A DNA stretch of 64,000 bases. It comes from Pseudoalteromonas atlantica (GTDB lineage Bacteria; Pseudomonadota; Gammaproteobacteria; Enterobacterales; Alteromonadaceae). The DNA is taken from assembly GCA_007988745.1 (NCBI GenBank), contig BJUT01000004.1, positions 1 to 64,000 of the forward strand. The letters run 5' to 3'. Shown in pieces: positions 28,164-37,880 of this stretch (position 1 is the first letter of the stretch; every line of letters begins with the position of its first letter). The notes under the pieces were generated by a model. That model did not search any database and had not been told where the DNA came from. It saw only the letters and a program-made list of their open reading frames with translations. The translations under genes were made by a program, and so were the position numbers.

Positions 28164-29504
28164 TTATTTGCTCATAGATTCGACAACTGCTGCAATTTTT
28201 TGCGCGCTGTCTATGACTATTTTTTCTTGTTCGGCTTCAACCATAACACGTACTACCGGTTCAGTGCCTGATTTACGAAGTAAAACACGGCCTTTTTCGC
28301 CTAAAGCTTGCTCTACTTGCGCAACTGCATCTTGTACTTCTGGTGCTTGTGTAGGGTCTGTGCCAGGTGTGTAACGTACATTAATCATTTTCATTGGGTA
28401 CTTTGTAAAACCAGCCCCTAAATCTTGTAATGTGCGATTTTGAGCCACCATTGCAGCCAATACCTGAAGGCTTGAAATGATACCATCGCCCGTGGTGATT
28501 AAATCGAGGTTTAATACATGGCCTGAGCTTTCACCGCCAATTCTCCACCCTTTTTGCTGCAGCATTTCCATTACATAACGGTCGCCAACTTTACTGCGCG
28601 CAAATTCAATTCCTTTTGCTTTTAATGCATTTTCAAGCCCCATGTTCGACATAACCGTGCCAACAACACCACCACCTAGCATATGATCTTCAGCCGCTTG
28701 GCAGGCTATAATATAAACTAAGTCATCACCGTCAAATACGCGACCGTTATGATCAACCATCATTACGCGATCACCATCACCATCGTAAGCAATACCCACA
28801 TCGGCTTTATGCTCTAGCACTTTGCGCTTTAACGTATCAACGTGTGTAGCACCACATTCATGGTTTATATTCACCCCATTAGGCTCACATGCATGAGTAA
28901 TCACTTCAGCGCCTAGCTCACGCATTACCGACGGAGCAATATGGTAGGTTGCGCCATTGGCACAATCTAGTACAACTTTTAAACCTTCAAGTGATAAGCC
29001 TTGTGGAAATTGGCTTTTACAAAATTCAATATAGCGCCCATCAGCACTTACTAAGCGCGAGGCTTTACCAAGCTTATCTGAGGCAACACAGGTCATTGGT
29101 TCATCAAGCATCGCTTCAATTTGTAGCTCAACGTCGTCATCCAATTTTAAGCCTTGGCCATTAAAAAACTTAATCCCGTTATCGTAATAAGGGTTATGCG
29201 ATGCACTAATTACAATACCTGCTTCGGCTCTAAACGTTTGCGCTAAATATGCAACAGCGGGCGTTGGCATTGGCCCTAGCAGTACGACATCTATTCCTGC
29301 GGCAATTAAACCAGCTTCAAGCGCGGTTTCTAGCATGTAACCTGAAATACGGGTATCTTTACCTATAATTACTTTTTTTGTTCCACTTAGAGACAAAACT
29401 CGACCTGCGGCCCAGCCTAATTTCATTGCAAACTCAGGGTTAATTGGAGCTGTGCCCACTAAACCACGTACCCCATCGGTACCAAAATATTTTCTTTCGC
29501 TCAT
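28164..29504 (-). CDS. glmM: Phosphoglucosamine mutase
   Basis: GlmM converts glucosamine-6-phosphate to glucosamine-1-phosphate for UDP-GlcNAc, peptidoglycan and LPS. The 446 aa protein has the phosphoserine loop [19 protein letters not shown], metal loop [11 protein letters not shown], the sugar-binding GGESSGH and the phosphate site [12 protein letters not shown]. The start is ATG 29504 with AGGAG upstream, overlapping the folP stop by one base. Confidence 0.97.
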   Translation of the reverse strand: MSERKYFGTDGVRGLVGTAPINPEFAMKLGWAAGRVLSLSGTKKVIIGKDTRISGYMLETALEAGLIAAGIDVVLLGPMPTPAVAYLAQTFRAEAGIVISASHNPYYDNGIKFFNGQGLKLDDDVELQIEAMLDEPMTCVASDKLGKASRLVSADGRYIEFCKSQFPQGLSLEGLKVVLDCANGATYHIAPSVMRELGAEVITHACEPNGVNINHECGATHVDTLKRKVLEHKADVGIAYDGDGDRVMMVDHNGRVFDGDDLVYIIACQAAEDHMLGGGVVGTVMSNMGLENALKAKGIEFARSKVGDRYVMEMLQQKGWRIGGESSGHVLNLDLITTGDGIISSLQVLAAMVAQNRTLQDLGAGFTKYPMKMINVRYTPGTDPTQAPEVQDAVAQVEQALGEKGRVLLRKSGTEPVVRVMVEAEQEKIVIDSAQKIAAVVESMSK

Positions 29505-30349
29505 TATAAAGCTCCTTTTTCGCAAGCTTGGAGTACACCAAGCACATCTGCTGTTTCTTTTACATCGTGTACACGAATAATTTTTGCGCCATTTTGCGCG
29601 GCAATTAGCGCACCGGCTAAGCTACCCGCTAATCGCTCATCTGTTTTTCTGTTTAGCAAATTACCTATCATCGACTTGCGTGAAAGACCTGCTAAAAGCG
29701 GTAGTTCAAATTTATTAAATGCATTAAATTTAGCAAGTATTTCAAAATTATGCTCTAGGGTTTTGCCAAAGCCAAAACCTGGGTCGAGGATAAGTTGCTC
29801 CACCTTAATACCCGCTGTTTCGCATGCGCTTATGCGCTGCTCAAAAAAGAGGTTAATTTGCGCTAGCAAGTCAGTATAAGTGGGTTCACTTTGCATTGTC
29901 CGTGGCTGCCCTTGCATATGCATTAAACAAATTGCTACATCGGGATACTTAGCGAGTGTGCTAAGGGCGTGGGGCTCTTGTAATGCACGTACGTCGTTAA
30001 CTATATCAGCACCTGCTAAAATCGCCTGCTCCATGACCTGCGCTTTACTGGTATCTACCGATATAACGCAATCACTTTTAGCTCTAATGGCTTTTATTGC
30101 AGGTATCACACGATTAAGTTCATCGTCTAAATTAACATCTGGCGCGCCTGGGCGTGTAGACTCCCCGCCAATATCAATGATAGTTGCACCCTCGTCTAAC
30201 AACTGCATTGCCTGTTGCACCGCGTGCGCTGTATCTAAAAACTTTCCACCATCAGAAAATGAATCAGGGGTCACATTTAAAATACCCATCACACACGGTT
30301 TTTCTAAATTAAGTTTACGCCCACTGGGAAGGTTTATTATGTTAGTCAT
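29504..30349 (-). CDS. folP: Dihydropteroate synthase
   Basis: This folate-pathway enzyme joins p-aminobenzoate to the pterin diphosphate and is the sulfonamide target. At 281 aa it carries [15 protein letters not shown] and [11 protein letters not shown] near the N-terminus and a C-terminal [13 protein letters not shown] chose ATG 30349; the upstream in-frame start at 30376 would fall within the ftsH terminator. It is the first gene of the folP-glmM-tpiA-secG-tRNA run. Confidence 0.96.
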   Translation of the reverse strand: MTNIINLPSGRKLNLEKPCVMGILNVTPDSFSDGGKFLDTAHAVQQAMQLLDEGATIIDIGGESTRPGAPDVNLDDELNRVIPAIKAIRAKSDCVISVDTSKAQVMEQAILAGADIVNDVRALQEPHALSTLAKYPDVAICLMHMQGQPRTMQSEPTYTDLLAQINLFFEQRISACETAGIKVEQLILDPGFGFGKTLEHNFEILAKFNAFNKFELPLLAGLSRKSMIGNLLNRKTDERLAGSLAGALIAAQNGAKIIRVHDVKETADVLGVLQACEKGAL

Positions 30350-30373
30350 CGCCAACCTTTTAGTTATTTGATA

Positions 30374-30402
30374 CAAAAAAGCCCCGAAGTACGGGGCTTT
30401 TA
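30374..30402 (-). terminator. Terminator of rlmE-ftsH
   Basis: The stem AAAAGCCCCG / CGGGGCTTTT has a short loop, with six T on the minus strand. It separates ftsH from folP, at least partly. Confidence 0.8.
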
Positions 30403-30419
30403 AAGTATTATTTTAACGA

Positions 30420-32372
30420 TTATTCAGCTTTATCATCAAGGTTTGTTTCATCTTTTTTCGATGAATCATCCGGTTTTTGGCTTTCATCAACCGGCTTTTC
30501 TTGAGGTGCGACTGTTTTAGTTGGCTTATCGTCTAAACGGTCATGTGCATCACGTGGTTCACGCACAGGCTGACGCGCCATTAAATCATCAATTTGTTTA
30601 GCATCAATTGTTTCGTATTTCATTAATGCATCTTTCATCGCATGAAGAATATCAATATTTTCTTTTAATATATCTTCTGCTCTTTGATAATTACGGTCTG
30701 AGAATAAGCGTACTTCGGCATCAATTACTTTAGCTGTTTCATCAGACATGCTCATTGCGCGACCACCGCCGCCACCCATGTACATCTCGTTTTGATCTTC
30801 AGCGTAAAGTAACGGACCTAGTTTTTCACTCAAGCCCCACTGCGTTACCATTTTACGTGCAATATCTGTTGCACGCTCAATGTCGTTACTCGCACCCGTT
30901 GTTACTTTGTCTTCGCCATAAATAAGTGCTTCAGCAATCCGGCCACCGTAAAGGCTTGAAATCATTGACTCTAAAAGCTCTTTAGAATGGCTAACACGGT
31001 CCTGTTCAGGCAGGTACATAGTTACACCAAGGGCACGGCCACGTGGAATAATCGACACTTTATAAACTGGGTCGTGCTCTGGCACCATACGGCCAACAAT
31101 AGCATGACCCGCTTCATGGTAAGCCGTCATTTCTTTCTCTTGCTCACTCATCACCATGGTCTTGCGCTCTGCACCCATCATGATTTTATCTTTAGCAGCA
31201 TCAAACTCAGCCATACTTACAACACGTTTATTACCACGTGCGGCATAAAGTGCGGCTTCGTTTACAAGGTTTGCTAAATCAGCACCAGAGAAACCAGGCG
31301 TACCACGTGCAATAACTGCCGCTTCTACGTTATCGCCTAATGGCACTTTACGCATATGTACTTTAAGAATTTGCTCACGGCCGCGAATATCAGGCAAGCC
31401 GACTACTACTTGACGGTCAAAACGACCAGGACGAAGTAATGCAGGGTCTAGTACGTCAGGGCGGTTAGTTGCCGCTATAACGATAATACCTTCGTTACCT
31501 TCAAAACCATCCATTTCTACAAGCATTTGGTTTAGTGTTTGTTCACGTTCGTCGTGTCCACCGCCCATGCCAGCGCCACGCTTACGACCTACAGCATCAA
31601 TCTCATCTATAAAGATAATACATGGTGCAGCCTTTTTAGCTTGCTCAAACATGTCACGTACACGCGATGCGCCCACACCAACAAACATTTCAACAAAGTC
31701 AGAACCTGAAATGGTGAAAAACGGTACTTTTGCTTCACCGGCTACGGCTTTTGCAAGTAATGTTTTACCCGTACCAGGAGGACCCACCATTAGTACGCCC
31801 TTAGGAATACTACCACCAAGTTTTTGGAACTTAGAAGGGTCACGTAAAAAGTCTACTAACTCTGTTACGTCGTCTTTTGCTTCATCACAACCTGCTACAT
31901 CAGCAAAAGTTGTTTTAACTTGGTCTTCGCTCATCAGGCGCGCTTTGCTTTTACCAAACGACATTGCGCCTTTACCGCCACCGCCTTGCATTTGACGCAT
32001 GAAGAATATCCATACACCTATAAGCAGCAACATTGGGAACCAAGAGATAAAAATACTTGCTAAAAACGATTGTTCTTCAGGCTGAACGCCTTTCACATTT
32101 ACATCATTTTTAAGTAAATCATTAATTAAGTCTTCATCGTACATTGGCATTGTGGTTTGAAAACGCTCACCACTGCTTTTAGTACCTGTAATATTACCCG
32201 TTCCACGGTCAATAATAACTTCCTGTAAAGAGCCGCTACGCACGTCTTTTACAAATTGAGTGTAACTTGTTTGACGATCAACTTGATCGCCGCCATTAAA
32301 GCTCTGAAATACTGACATTAGCACAACTGCAATAACCAGCCAGAGTATTAGATTTTTCGCCATATCGCTCAA
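30420..32372 (-). CDS. ftsH: ATP-dependent zinc metalloprotease FtsH
   Basis: This membrane-anchored AAA+ protease degrades LpxC, sigma-32 and misassembled membrane proteins. The 650 aa protein has TM1 (about 6-22), a periplasmic domain and TM2 (about 103-122). AAA motifs are [13 protein letters not shown] and SRH region [10 protein letters not shown]; the zinc site is HEAGHAIVG. The C-terminal tail is Lys/Asp-rich. The TTG start at 32372 has AGAGG 8 nt upstream and gives MSDMAKN as I recall for Vibrio; ATG 32363 is the alternative. It is cotranscribed with rlmE. Confidence 0.97.
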   Translation of the reverse strand: MSDMAKNLILWLVIAVVLMSVFQSFNGGDQVDRQTSYTQFVKDVRSGSLQEVIIDRGTGNITGTKSSGERFQTTMPMYDEDLINDLLKNDVNVKGVQPEEQSFLASIFISWFPMLLLIGVWIFFMRQMQGGGGKGAMSFGKSKARLMSEDQVKTTFADVAGCDEAKDDVTELVDFLRDPSKFQKLGGSIPKGVLMVGPPGTGKTLLAKAVAGEAKVPFFTISGSDFVEMFVGVGASRVRDMFEQAKKAAPCIIFIDEIDAVGRKRGAGMGGGHDEREQTLNQMLVEMDGFEGNEGIIVIAATNRPDVLDPALLRPGRFDRQVVVGLPDIRGREQILKVHMRKVPLGDNVEAAVIARGTPGFSGADLANLVNEAALYAARGNKRVVSMAEFDAAKDKIMMGAERKTMVMSEQEKEMTAYHEAGHAIVGRMVPEHDPVYKVSIIPRGRALGVTMYLPEQDRVSHSKELLESMISSLYGGRIAEALIYGEDKVTTGASNDIERATDIARKMVTQWGLSEKLGPLLYAEDQNEMYMGGGGGRAMSMSDETAKVIDAEVRLFSDRNYQRAEDILKENIDILHAMKDALMKYETIDAKQIDDLMARQPVREPRDAHDRLDDKPTKTVAPQEKPVDESQKPDDSSKKDETNLDDKAE

Positions 32373-32429
32373 GGGGTTAACCTCTTGTATCCAATTAATT
32401 TAAATTCAACTAAACGCCAAGCAACTGTA

Positions 32430-33059
32430 CTACAGTTTGTAGCCGGTCGCTACTATATATACTTCCCGAGAACGGGCACGTGAGGCATCAGGTTTGCGTA
32501 TTTTCACTGCTTTAAAACTATTACGAACGTCTTGCAAGTATTGATCAAAGCCTTCACCTTGAAACACTTTAACAACAAATGCACCATTTTTCTTTAATAC
32601 TTGATGACACATATCAAGTGCTAATTCTACCAAATACATGCTACCCGCTTGATCTACCGAGTTATTACCGCTCATATTTGGTGCCATGTCAGAGAGTACC
32701 ACATCAACATTTTTACCATCAATGCGTTTTAACAATGCATCAAGTACGGCTTCTTCACGAAAATCGCCTTGTAAAAAGTCAACCCCCGCAAGTGAGTCCA
32801 TAGGTAATATGTCACACGCAACAACCTGACCTTTATCTGATACTTTCTCGGCTAAGTATTGTGACCAGCTGCCAGGTGCAGCACCTAAATCAACAACGGT
32901 CATACCAGGGCGAAGCAGTTTATCTTTATTTTGGATCTCATCTAATTTGAAAACAGCTCGAGAACGCCAGCCTTTTTTTTGCGCTTGCTGAACATATTGA
33001 TCATCAAAATGTTCTTTCAGCCATCGCTTTGAACTGGCTGAATGTTTTTTATTTGTCAT
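32430..33059 (-). CDS. rlmE: 23S rRNA (uridine-2552-2'-O)-methyltransferase
   Basis: RlmE (FtsJ/RrmJ) methylates U2552 in the ribosomal A loop. The 209 aa protein has the SAM motif [19 protein letters not shown] and catalytic-site segments [13 protein letters not shown] and [14 protein letters not shown]. It is a heat-shock gene in E. coli; here a sigma-32-type promoter lies 34-62 nt upstream. It is divergent from yhbY and 57 nt upstream of ftsH. Confidence 0.97.
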   Translation of the reverse strand: MTNKKHSASSKRWLKEHFDDQYVQQAQKKGWRSRAVFKLDEIQNKDKLLRPGMTVVDLGAAPGSWSQYLAEKVSDKGQVVACDILPMDSLAGVDFLQGDFREEAVLDALLKRIDGKNVDVVLSDMAPNMSGNNSVDQAGSMYLVELALDMCHQVLKKNGAFVVKVFQGEGFDQYLQDVRNSFKAVKIRKPDASRARSREVYIVATGYKL

Positions 33060-33092
33060 AAATTAACACGCAACTAATTAGTAATATTCTTT

Positions 33093-33121
33093 AGATGGCG
33101 TTAGAATACCCTTAATTCAAG
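33093..33121 (-). promoter_or_regulatory. Sigma-32 (heat-shock) promoter of rlmE-ftsH
   Basis: On the minus strand CTTGAA (33121-33116), 15 nt, then CGCCATCT (33100-33093) matches CTTGAA / CCCCATNT with one mismatch. The spacing equals that before clpB. Confidence 0.75.
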
Positions 33122-33147
33122 CCATATTCAGCAAAATTTGTATAAAC

Positions 33148-33444
33148 ATGACATTATCAAACAAACAAAAGCAGTTTTTAAAAGGTCAGGCGCATAGCCT
33201 TAAGCCTGTAGTTTTACTAGGTTCGAACGGTTTAACCGAGGGCGTAGTAGTCGAAATTCAAAGTGCATTAGAAATTCACGAATTGATTAAAGTAAAAGTA
33301 CCTACTGACGATCGTGAAACAAAAGCACTTATTTTTGATGCAATCGTTCGTGAAACCGGCGCTACTAAGCTACAAACAATAGGTCACACTGTTGTATTGT
33401 ATCGTCAAAGTGCAGAAAAAAAGATTCAATTACCACGTGCATAA
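33148..33444 (+). CDS. yhbY: Ribosome assembly RNA-binding protein YhbY
   Basis: This small CRS1-YhbY (CRM) domain protein of 98 aa binds pre-50S ribosomes. LSNKQKQFLKGQAHSLKPVV and the GxxG-type loop GSNGLTEGVV are the family hallmarks, followed by ELIKVKV and GHTVVLYR. It is divergent from rlmE as in E. coli. Confidence 0.95.
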   Translation: MTLSNKQKQFLKGQAHSLKPVVLLGSNGLTEGVVVEIQSALEIHELIKVKVPTDDRETKALIFDAIVRETGATKLQTIGHTVVLYRQSAEKKIQLPRA

Positions 33445-33469
33445 GTTAATTGTGCAGTGAGCTTTTTAT

Positions 33470-33498
33470 AAAAAAACCAGCATTAAGCTGGTTTTTTT
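33470..33498. terminator. Terminator of yhbY (bidirectional)
   Basis: AAAAAAACCAGC and GCTGGTTTTTTT pair around ATTA, between convergent yhbY and the serine hydrolase gene. Confidence 0.85.
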
Positions 33499-33578
33499 AT
33501 CATATGTGCTTATTTATGCTTTTTACCGGTAAAAAATAAATTTAAAAGCACGGCTCTTTTAAGCAATCTTAGGTATGT

Positions 33579-34724
33579 TTATTTAGTGCGTTTGTATTTT
33601 AATAAACGGTCTAAAAATTCAGTAGTTAATTCGTTTATCACGCCTGTTTCCGCGTTAACAATCAAGCTAAAACCCACATTTAAATGCGGTATAACCACCA
33701 AATCACTGCGATAGCCTTGCACCCAGCCACTATGATAATAAAGCGTTTCATCGTTATAGTTATAAACACGCCAGCCTAATCCATAATAAGCTTGTTCTAA
33801 TTCCTTTTTCCATACTCGTCTATAACGCTCTTTTTTTGTAAGTGTATAAGGGCGTGTTTGTGTAGCAAGTGCATCTAAAGAAAGTACATCTAGGTTTTGC
33901 CCTAATTGCGCATTTAACCATTTTGCCATATCGGTGGCACTTGCATTTACGCCCGCAGCCGGGCCGACTTTATAATAGTTTTTTTTCAGCTTGGCTGTGT
34001 ACCAACGTTTTTTTCCTCTAACGTGCGGCAGCGCATAATTTTTATCCTGCACCATTGCATCGTAGCCTAAGCTGGTATCGCTCATTTTTAATGGTGTAAA
34101 AATCCCCTCTTGCAGCCACTGGTCATATTTTTTATTGGTACTGCTGTAAATTACATCATCAATTAAACTAAACATCACATTTTGATAGCCATAGCATTGG
34201 CCTGGTTCGCAAATGGGATTTACTGTTAATAGCTTTTCGACAATATCGGGGTAATTCATTCTTGATTCGATTAAATTGTCATACGCATTAGGGACCAACC
34301 CGCTGGAGTGGCTTAATAAGTGAAACACTTTTAAATTGTCTTTATAAACCGTGCCTTTAAAAGCAGGTATATACTCGCTTACCGGTTTAAATAAATCTAT
34401 TAACCCTTCACTTGCAAGCTTTGCAGTTAACGACCCTGCAAATGTTTTTGACACAGAAGCCAACCTGAAGCGGGTGTGGCGGTTAACCTGTGTGCCACTT
34501 CTTGCCTTAGTGCGGCCCATGGTGTGGATATAATCAGCGTTACCAATACTCACTATCGAAAGCGCAGCGCCAGGAATACCTTTACTGTTGAGTTTTTTTT
34601 CTGCGTAGCGTCCATACTGTTTTACGAATCCATCCCAGCTTGAGTCTGCTTTAGCTATCGCCTGAAGCGATATAGATAGACAAATAGCGACCCAAACGTA
34701 CATAAAATTAGTGAGATACTTCAT
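33579..34724 (-). CDS. Beta-lactamase-fold serine hydrolase (class C / penicillin-binding-protein-like)
   Basis: The 381 aa protein has a signal peptide (about 1-26). Motifs are SxxK in RLASVSKTFAGS (about residue 93), a YQN at GYQNVMF for the Tyr-x-Asn element, and HSGWVQGYRS in place of KTG. This is the serine beta-lactamase-like/EstB family, which includes esterases, D-aminopeptidases and PBPs. The periplasmic location and the substrate are not determined by sequence. It is a single gene, convergent with yhbY. Confidence 0.88.
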   Translation of the reverse strand: MKYLTNFMYVWVAICLSISLQAIAKADSSWDGFVKQYGRYAEKKLNSKGIPGAALSIVSIGNADYIHTMGRTKARSGTQVNRHTRFRLASVSKTFAGSLTAKLASEGLIDLFKPVSEYIPAFKGTVYKDNLKVFHLLSHSSGLVPNAYDNLIESRMNYPDIVEKLLTVNPICEPGQCYGYQNVMFSLIDDVIYSSTNKKYDQWLQEGIFTPLKMSDTSLGYDAMVQDKNYALPHVRGKKRWYTAKLKKNYYKVGPAAGVNASATDMAKWLNAQLGQNLDVLSLDALATQTRPYTLTKKERYRRVWKKELEQAYYGLGWRVYNYNDETLYYHSGWVQGYRSDLVVIPHLNVGFSLIVNAETGVINELTTEFLDRLLKYKRTK

Positions 34725-34839
34725 TCGTTACAAATTTATTCTTTTTTAACTACATCTATGTGCATAATATCATGAAGTTTTGATAGGACTAACGTACAAT
34801 GTTGCGATTATTGGCTTTTTAAGTGGATGTTAAGTATTT

Positions 34840-35643
34840 ATGCGTTTTATAGTTGTATCACTTTTTATATTATTATCAGCAGGTTGTGCAATTACCAAAC
34901 AGCCGGCCGAGCCTTTGGCTTTACCGTTAAAGCCAACATTAAAGAGCGAAACTTACCAGCTTGAGTATAAAACAGAGCACGCATCGCCAAAAGTTAAGTC
35001 TGTACAGTTACCGGCGCACAAAGTAACACGCGGCCAAACAGTGCGTATTACAACCGATAAAGCAAGCGTAACAGACACGCTATTAAAGCAAATAACACAA
35101 GCCTTGAACGATAAAGGCTTAGAAGTGACTGATAGCAAAAACAGTGACTACACGTTAGCTATTCATCAGTTAGATTTAGCATTTACTGACGATACAAAGT
35201 ATGCGTTAACTCAACCTGAAAACCCTTACCCTTTATTTGCCAAAGTAGCGCAGCAATACCCTACTCAACAATGCGCCACCATACTAGCGCAAGTGAGCAT
35301 GCGCATTACGCACCGCGCCTCTGGCGATGTGGTGTGGTTTGCAAAATCATCAATAGACAGCGCAAGCTTCCACCGTGAGCCTTTATTGTTTAGCTTTGCC
35401 CAAGAGCAAAAAATTACTAATGAGTTAGAAGTGGCAACATTTGTACATCAACAAAATACCGAGCAAGCCCGTATAGCGCGCGCAGGTAAGGAAGTAACTG
35501 TACCGCCCTTTAAAACTATTACTAAATTAAGCAGCTTAACTAAACTACAAGGCCCATGTACGCGTACAGAGGTGAGTGCCTTAACGCCTATGATGCAATA
35601 TTACTTAAGCAGTATTTTAATTGACAAAATAAAAGTGCAATAA
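34840..35643 (+). CDS. Lipoprotein of unknown function
   Basis: The 267 aa protein has a lipoprotein signal (LLSAGC, Cys16). I recognise no domain. After a Pro-rich linker come KVTRGQTVRITTD, a segment TLLKQITQALNDKGLEVTDS resembling outer-membrane lipoprotein folds that bind other envelope proteins, and a Ser/Thr-rich end. It is followed after 87 nt by MipA of module A, separated by an RstA-like box, so it may belong to the same envelope context but has its own transcript. Confidence 0.75.
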   Translation: MRFIVVSLFILLSAGCAITKQPAEPLALPLKPTLKSETYQLEYKTEHASPKVKSVQLPAHKVTRGQTVRITTDKASVTDTLLKQITQALNDKGLEVTDSKNSDYTLAIHQLDLAFTDDTKYALTQPENPYPLFAKVAQQYPTQQCATILAQVSMRITHRASGDVVWFAKSSIDSASFHREPLLFSFAQEQKITNELEVATFVHQQNTEQARIARAGKEVTVPPFKTITKLSSLTKLQGPCTRTEVSALTPMMQYYLSSILIDKIKVQ

Positions 35644-35653
35644 CGTGAAAAAC

Positions 35654-35667
35654 TACATTTTTTTACA
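35654..35667 (+). promoter_or_regulatory. RstA-box-like site upstream of module A
   Basis: TACATTTTTTTACA matches the E. coli RstA box TACATNTNGTTACA at 11 of 12 defined positions. It lies 64 nt before the MipA start, with an RstA-like regulator encoded just downstream. Confidence 0.5.
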
Positions 35668-35730
35668 GATTCAAGGATTCACTTACCAATATAATACGCT
35701 TAATAACAAATAATAATTAGGTCCCCAGGG

Positions 35731-36588
35731 ATGAAAAACGCTTTCTTACAGCATACTTTTATTAATAGCGTATTGCTTTGCGCCAGTTTTTTGAGCTTTC
35801 AAAGCCAGGCAAGCAATCGATACTATGCTGATAACACGCTAGAGCCCACCCAAGGTTTTGCGTGGGATTGGAGCGCTGGGGCTGGTTATTATGTAGAAGA
35901 CTCTTACCTAATTGGCCTTGATTCCTACGACGATGGCATTGAACTCGATTTAAGCCTGGCTATTTCCTACGAAAACTTTTATCTCGACTTTGATCATAAC
36001 CAATTAAGCGGCGGCTTAGTTGTGGGTTACAGCCTTATAGATAAATTTGATTGGGGCTTGGATATATTAGGCACCAATACTCAGGCGGGCTTTGATGACA
36101 AAGGTTTAGGTTTTTACAACCACGGTGTAATAGAAGAGCTTGCGGGTATAAAATCGCGTAATTACGATTTTGATGCTGGGCTAAGATTAACGCGCCGCTT
36201 TGAAAACTCGCAAATTTCGTTTGAGTTTTTACATGATATTACAGGTACACATAATGGCTGGGTGTTTAACACCTTTTTTAGCCATATTTTGCCATGGCGT
36301 AATTGGGAGTTTAGATCTGGGGTGGGTATTAGCGCTTATTCGGGCAGTTTTACTAACTATTACTTTGGTATAGATGCAGACGAAGCCACCGCTAATCGCC
36401 CTATTTACACCCCTAATGGCAGCACCAGTATTATGTTTGAATTTCATGCTGAGTACCCTATTTCTCAAGATTGGGTGTTTTTGTCTGGCTGGTTAACAAC
36501 GTGGTTTTCAAAAGAAATAGACGACAGCCCCATTATTTCTCAAGGGTATCAACATAAAGCCAAGGTAGGCCTACGTTATGTATTTTAG
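35731..36588 (+). CDS. MipA/OmpV family outer-membrane protein (module A)
   Basis: The 285 aa protein has a signal peptide (about 1-27, SQA) and a beta-barrel ending in YVF. The pattern WDWSAGAGYYVEDSYL, GGLVVGYSL and ISAYSGSFTNYYFGI is the MipA/OmpV family. OmpV-like proteins are linked to MltA scaffolding and to osmotic or antibiotic adaptation. The stop overlaps the next gene (DUF3019) by 11 nt. A paralogue in the same context lies at 47201-48064. Confidence 0.88.
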   Translation: MKNAFLQHTFINSVLLCASFLSFQSQASNRYYADNTLEPTQGFAWDWSAGAGYYVEDSYLIGLDSYDDGIELDLSLAISYENFYLDFDHNQLSGGLVVGYSLIDKFDWGLDILGTNTQAGFDDKGLGFYNHGVIEELAGIKSRNYDFDAGLRLTRRFENSQISFEFLHDITGTHNGWVFNTFFSHILPWRNWEFRSGVGISAYSGSFTNYYFGIDADEATANRPIYTPNGSTSIMFEFHAEYPISQDWVFLSGWLTTWFSKEIDDSPIISQGYQHKAKVGLRYVF

Positions 36589-36961
36589 ATGGATCTGTTT
36601 ATTATTGATCTTCCCTGCTATTTCATCTGCTAAAACAACAGATAAAACGGCCCCATTAATTGCGCTGCCCGACACCTGTGTTGCACTACGTGAAGGCCGC
36701 AATTGCTACGCTGATGTAACCCTTAGCTGGCAGCAACCAACTATTGGTAATTACTGCCTAAGAGACGCAACATCAAAATATATAATGCAATGCTGGTTAA
36801 AGCAGCAACAAGGCGTATTTGAATACACCTTCGACTCCCAGCAAAGTATTTCTTTTGAATTGTTTGATAGTAATACAGCCCAAGTTATTGCCACAACAGA
36901 GGTTAAACTGCAGTGGGTTTATCAAAATAGACAAAAAAAACGCCGCTGGCGCTTGTTCTAA
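36578..36961 (+). CDS. DUF3019 periplasmic protein (module A)
   Basis: The 127 aa protein has a signal peptide (about 1-18). Four Cys are shared with the module-B protein: PDTCVALREGRNC, YCLRD and QCWLK, plausibly forming two disulfides. The core has a SWQQP motif and the tail is very basic (RQKKRRWRLF). DUF3019 has no known function. Its start overlaps mipA, so the two are translationally coupled. A 194-nt gap before the response regulator may carry a second promoter. Confidence 0.8.
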   Translation: MYFRWICLLLIFPAISSAKTTDKTAPLIALPDTCVALREGRNCYADVTLSWQQPTIGNYCLRDATSKYIMQCWLKQQQGVFEYTFDSQQSISFELFDSNTAQVIATTEVKLQWVYQNRQKKRRWRLF

Positions 36962-37155
36962 TTAGAGGTGTGACCTTCGTGATTGATTTTACAGCAATGT
37001 GTTTGGTAATTAAGTAAGTCAGCGTTTATAAAGTGTGGTTGTTCAGCTAAATAGGCACTAACGCAGCATAAATCCCAAACCTATGCAGCCCTTAGGGTTA
37101 TTTAAGGGCGAGTTTCAATCCACACACGGCAACCCTCTAACACTAAGGAAGCTTT

Positions 37156-37863
37156 ATGGATAATTACGGCACTATTTTATTAGTTGAAGATGACACCTCT
37201 TTAGCCCAATGGGTTGCAGAGTACTTAACCGAGCAAGGCTATACCACCCATGTTTGTCACCGCGGCGATGAAGTAATAAGCCAGGTAAAAAACTTAAACC
37301 CTAACATAGTCTTGCTCGACATTATGTTGCCAGGCCAAGACGGTATAAGTGTGTGCAGAGAGCTACGTAGCTTTTACACCGCGCCCATTATTATGCTAAC
37401 CGCCCGCGATGATGAAATGGATGAAGTAATTGGTTTAGAAGTAGGTGCGAGTGATTACATCATGAAACCAGTGCGCCCTCGCGCATTACTTGCCCGTATA
37501 AAAGCAGCACTGCGCCTTACCAGCGAACCGACTAAAGTAGCCACTAACGAGAGTGTGATTACTGTAGGCGCACTCAGTATTGATACTCAATCACGCAGTG
37601 TAACGCTTAATAATCAAGATATGGCTATTTCTAGTGCTGAGTACCTCCTACTGCACTATTTAGCCAGTAATGCAAGCCAAGTAGTCTCGCGTGATGCTGT
37701 GTTTAAAGCAACCAAAGGCCGTGAATACGATGGGCTTGATAGAAGTGTTGATGTACTAATATCTGCGCTGCGCAAAAAGTTTCATGATGACCCGCAAAAC
37801 CCAGAAAAAATTAAAACAATTTGGGGGCGTGGTTATTTACTTGTTGCCACTGCGTGGGAATAG
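37156..37863 (+). CDS. Response regulator, OmpR/RstA-like (module A)
   Basis: The 235 aa protein has a receiver with the acidic pair E11-D12, phospho-acceptor Asp55 (VLLDIMLPG), Thr82 and Lys104. An OmpR-type winged helix with GREYDGLDRSVDVLISALRKK follows; YDGLDR is the RstA signature. The gap to the kinase gene is 17 nt. It should be phosphorylated by the downstream kinase and probably regulates the upstream mipA-DUF3019 pair through the RstA-like box. Confidence 0.92.
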   Translation: MDNYGTILLVEDDTSLAQWVAEYLTEQGYTTHVCHRGDEVISQVKNLNPNIVLLDIMLPGQDGISVCRELRSFYTAPIIMLTARDDEMDEVIGLEVGASDYIMKPVRPRALLARIKAALRLTSEPTKVATNESVITVGALSIDTQSRSVTLNNQDMAISSAEYLLLHYLASNASQVVSRDAVFKATKGREYDGLDRSVDVLISALRKKFHDDPQNPEKIKTIWGRGYLLVATAWE

Positions 37864-37880
37864 TAACCGTGGCGGTTTAA

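Noticed and set aside
33520-33536. Palindrome TTTTTACCGGTAAAAA
   Set aside because: A short A+T palindrome near the serine hydrolase 3' end, with no consistent terminator or operator context.
36962-37155. RstA box in the gap before the module-A regulator
   Set aside because: I found only weak partial matches, not better than chance in this A+T-rich gap.
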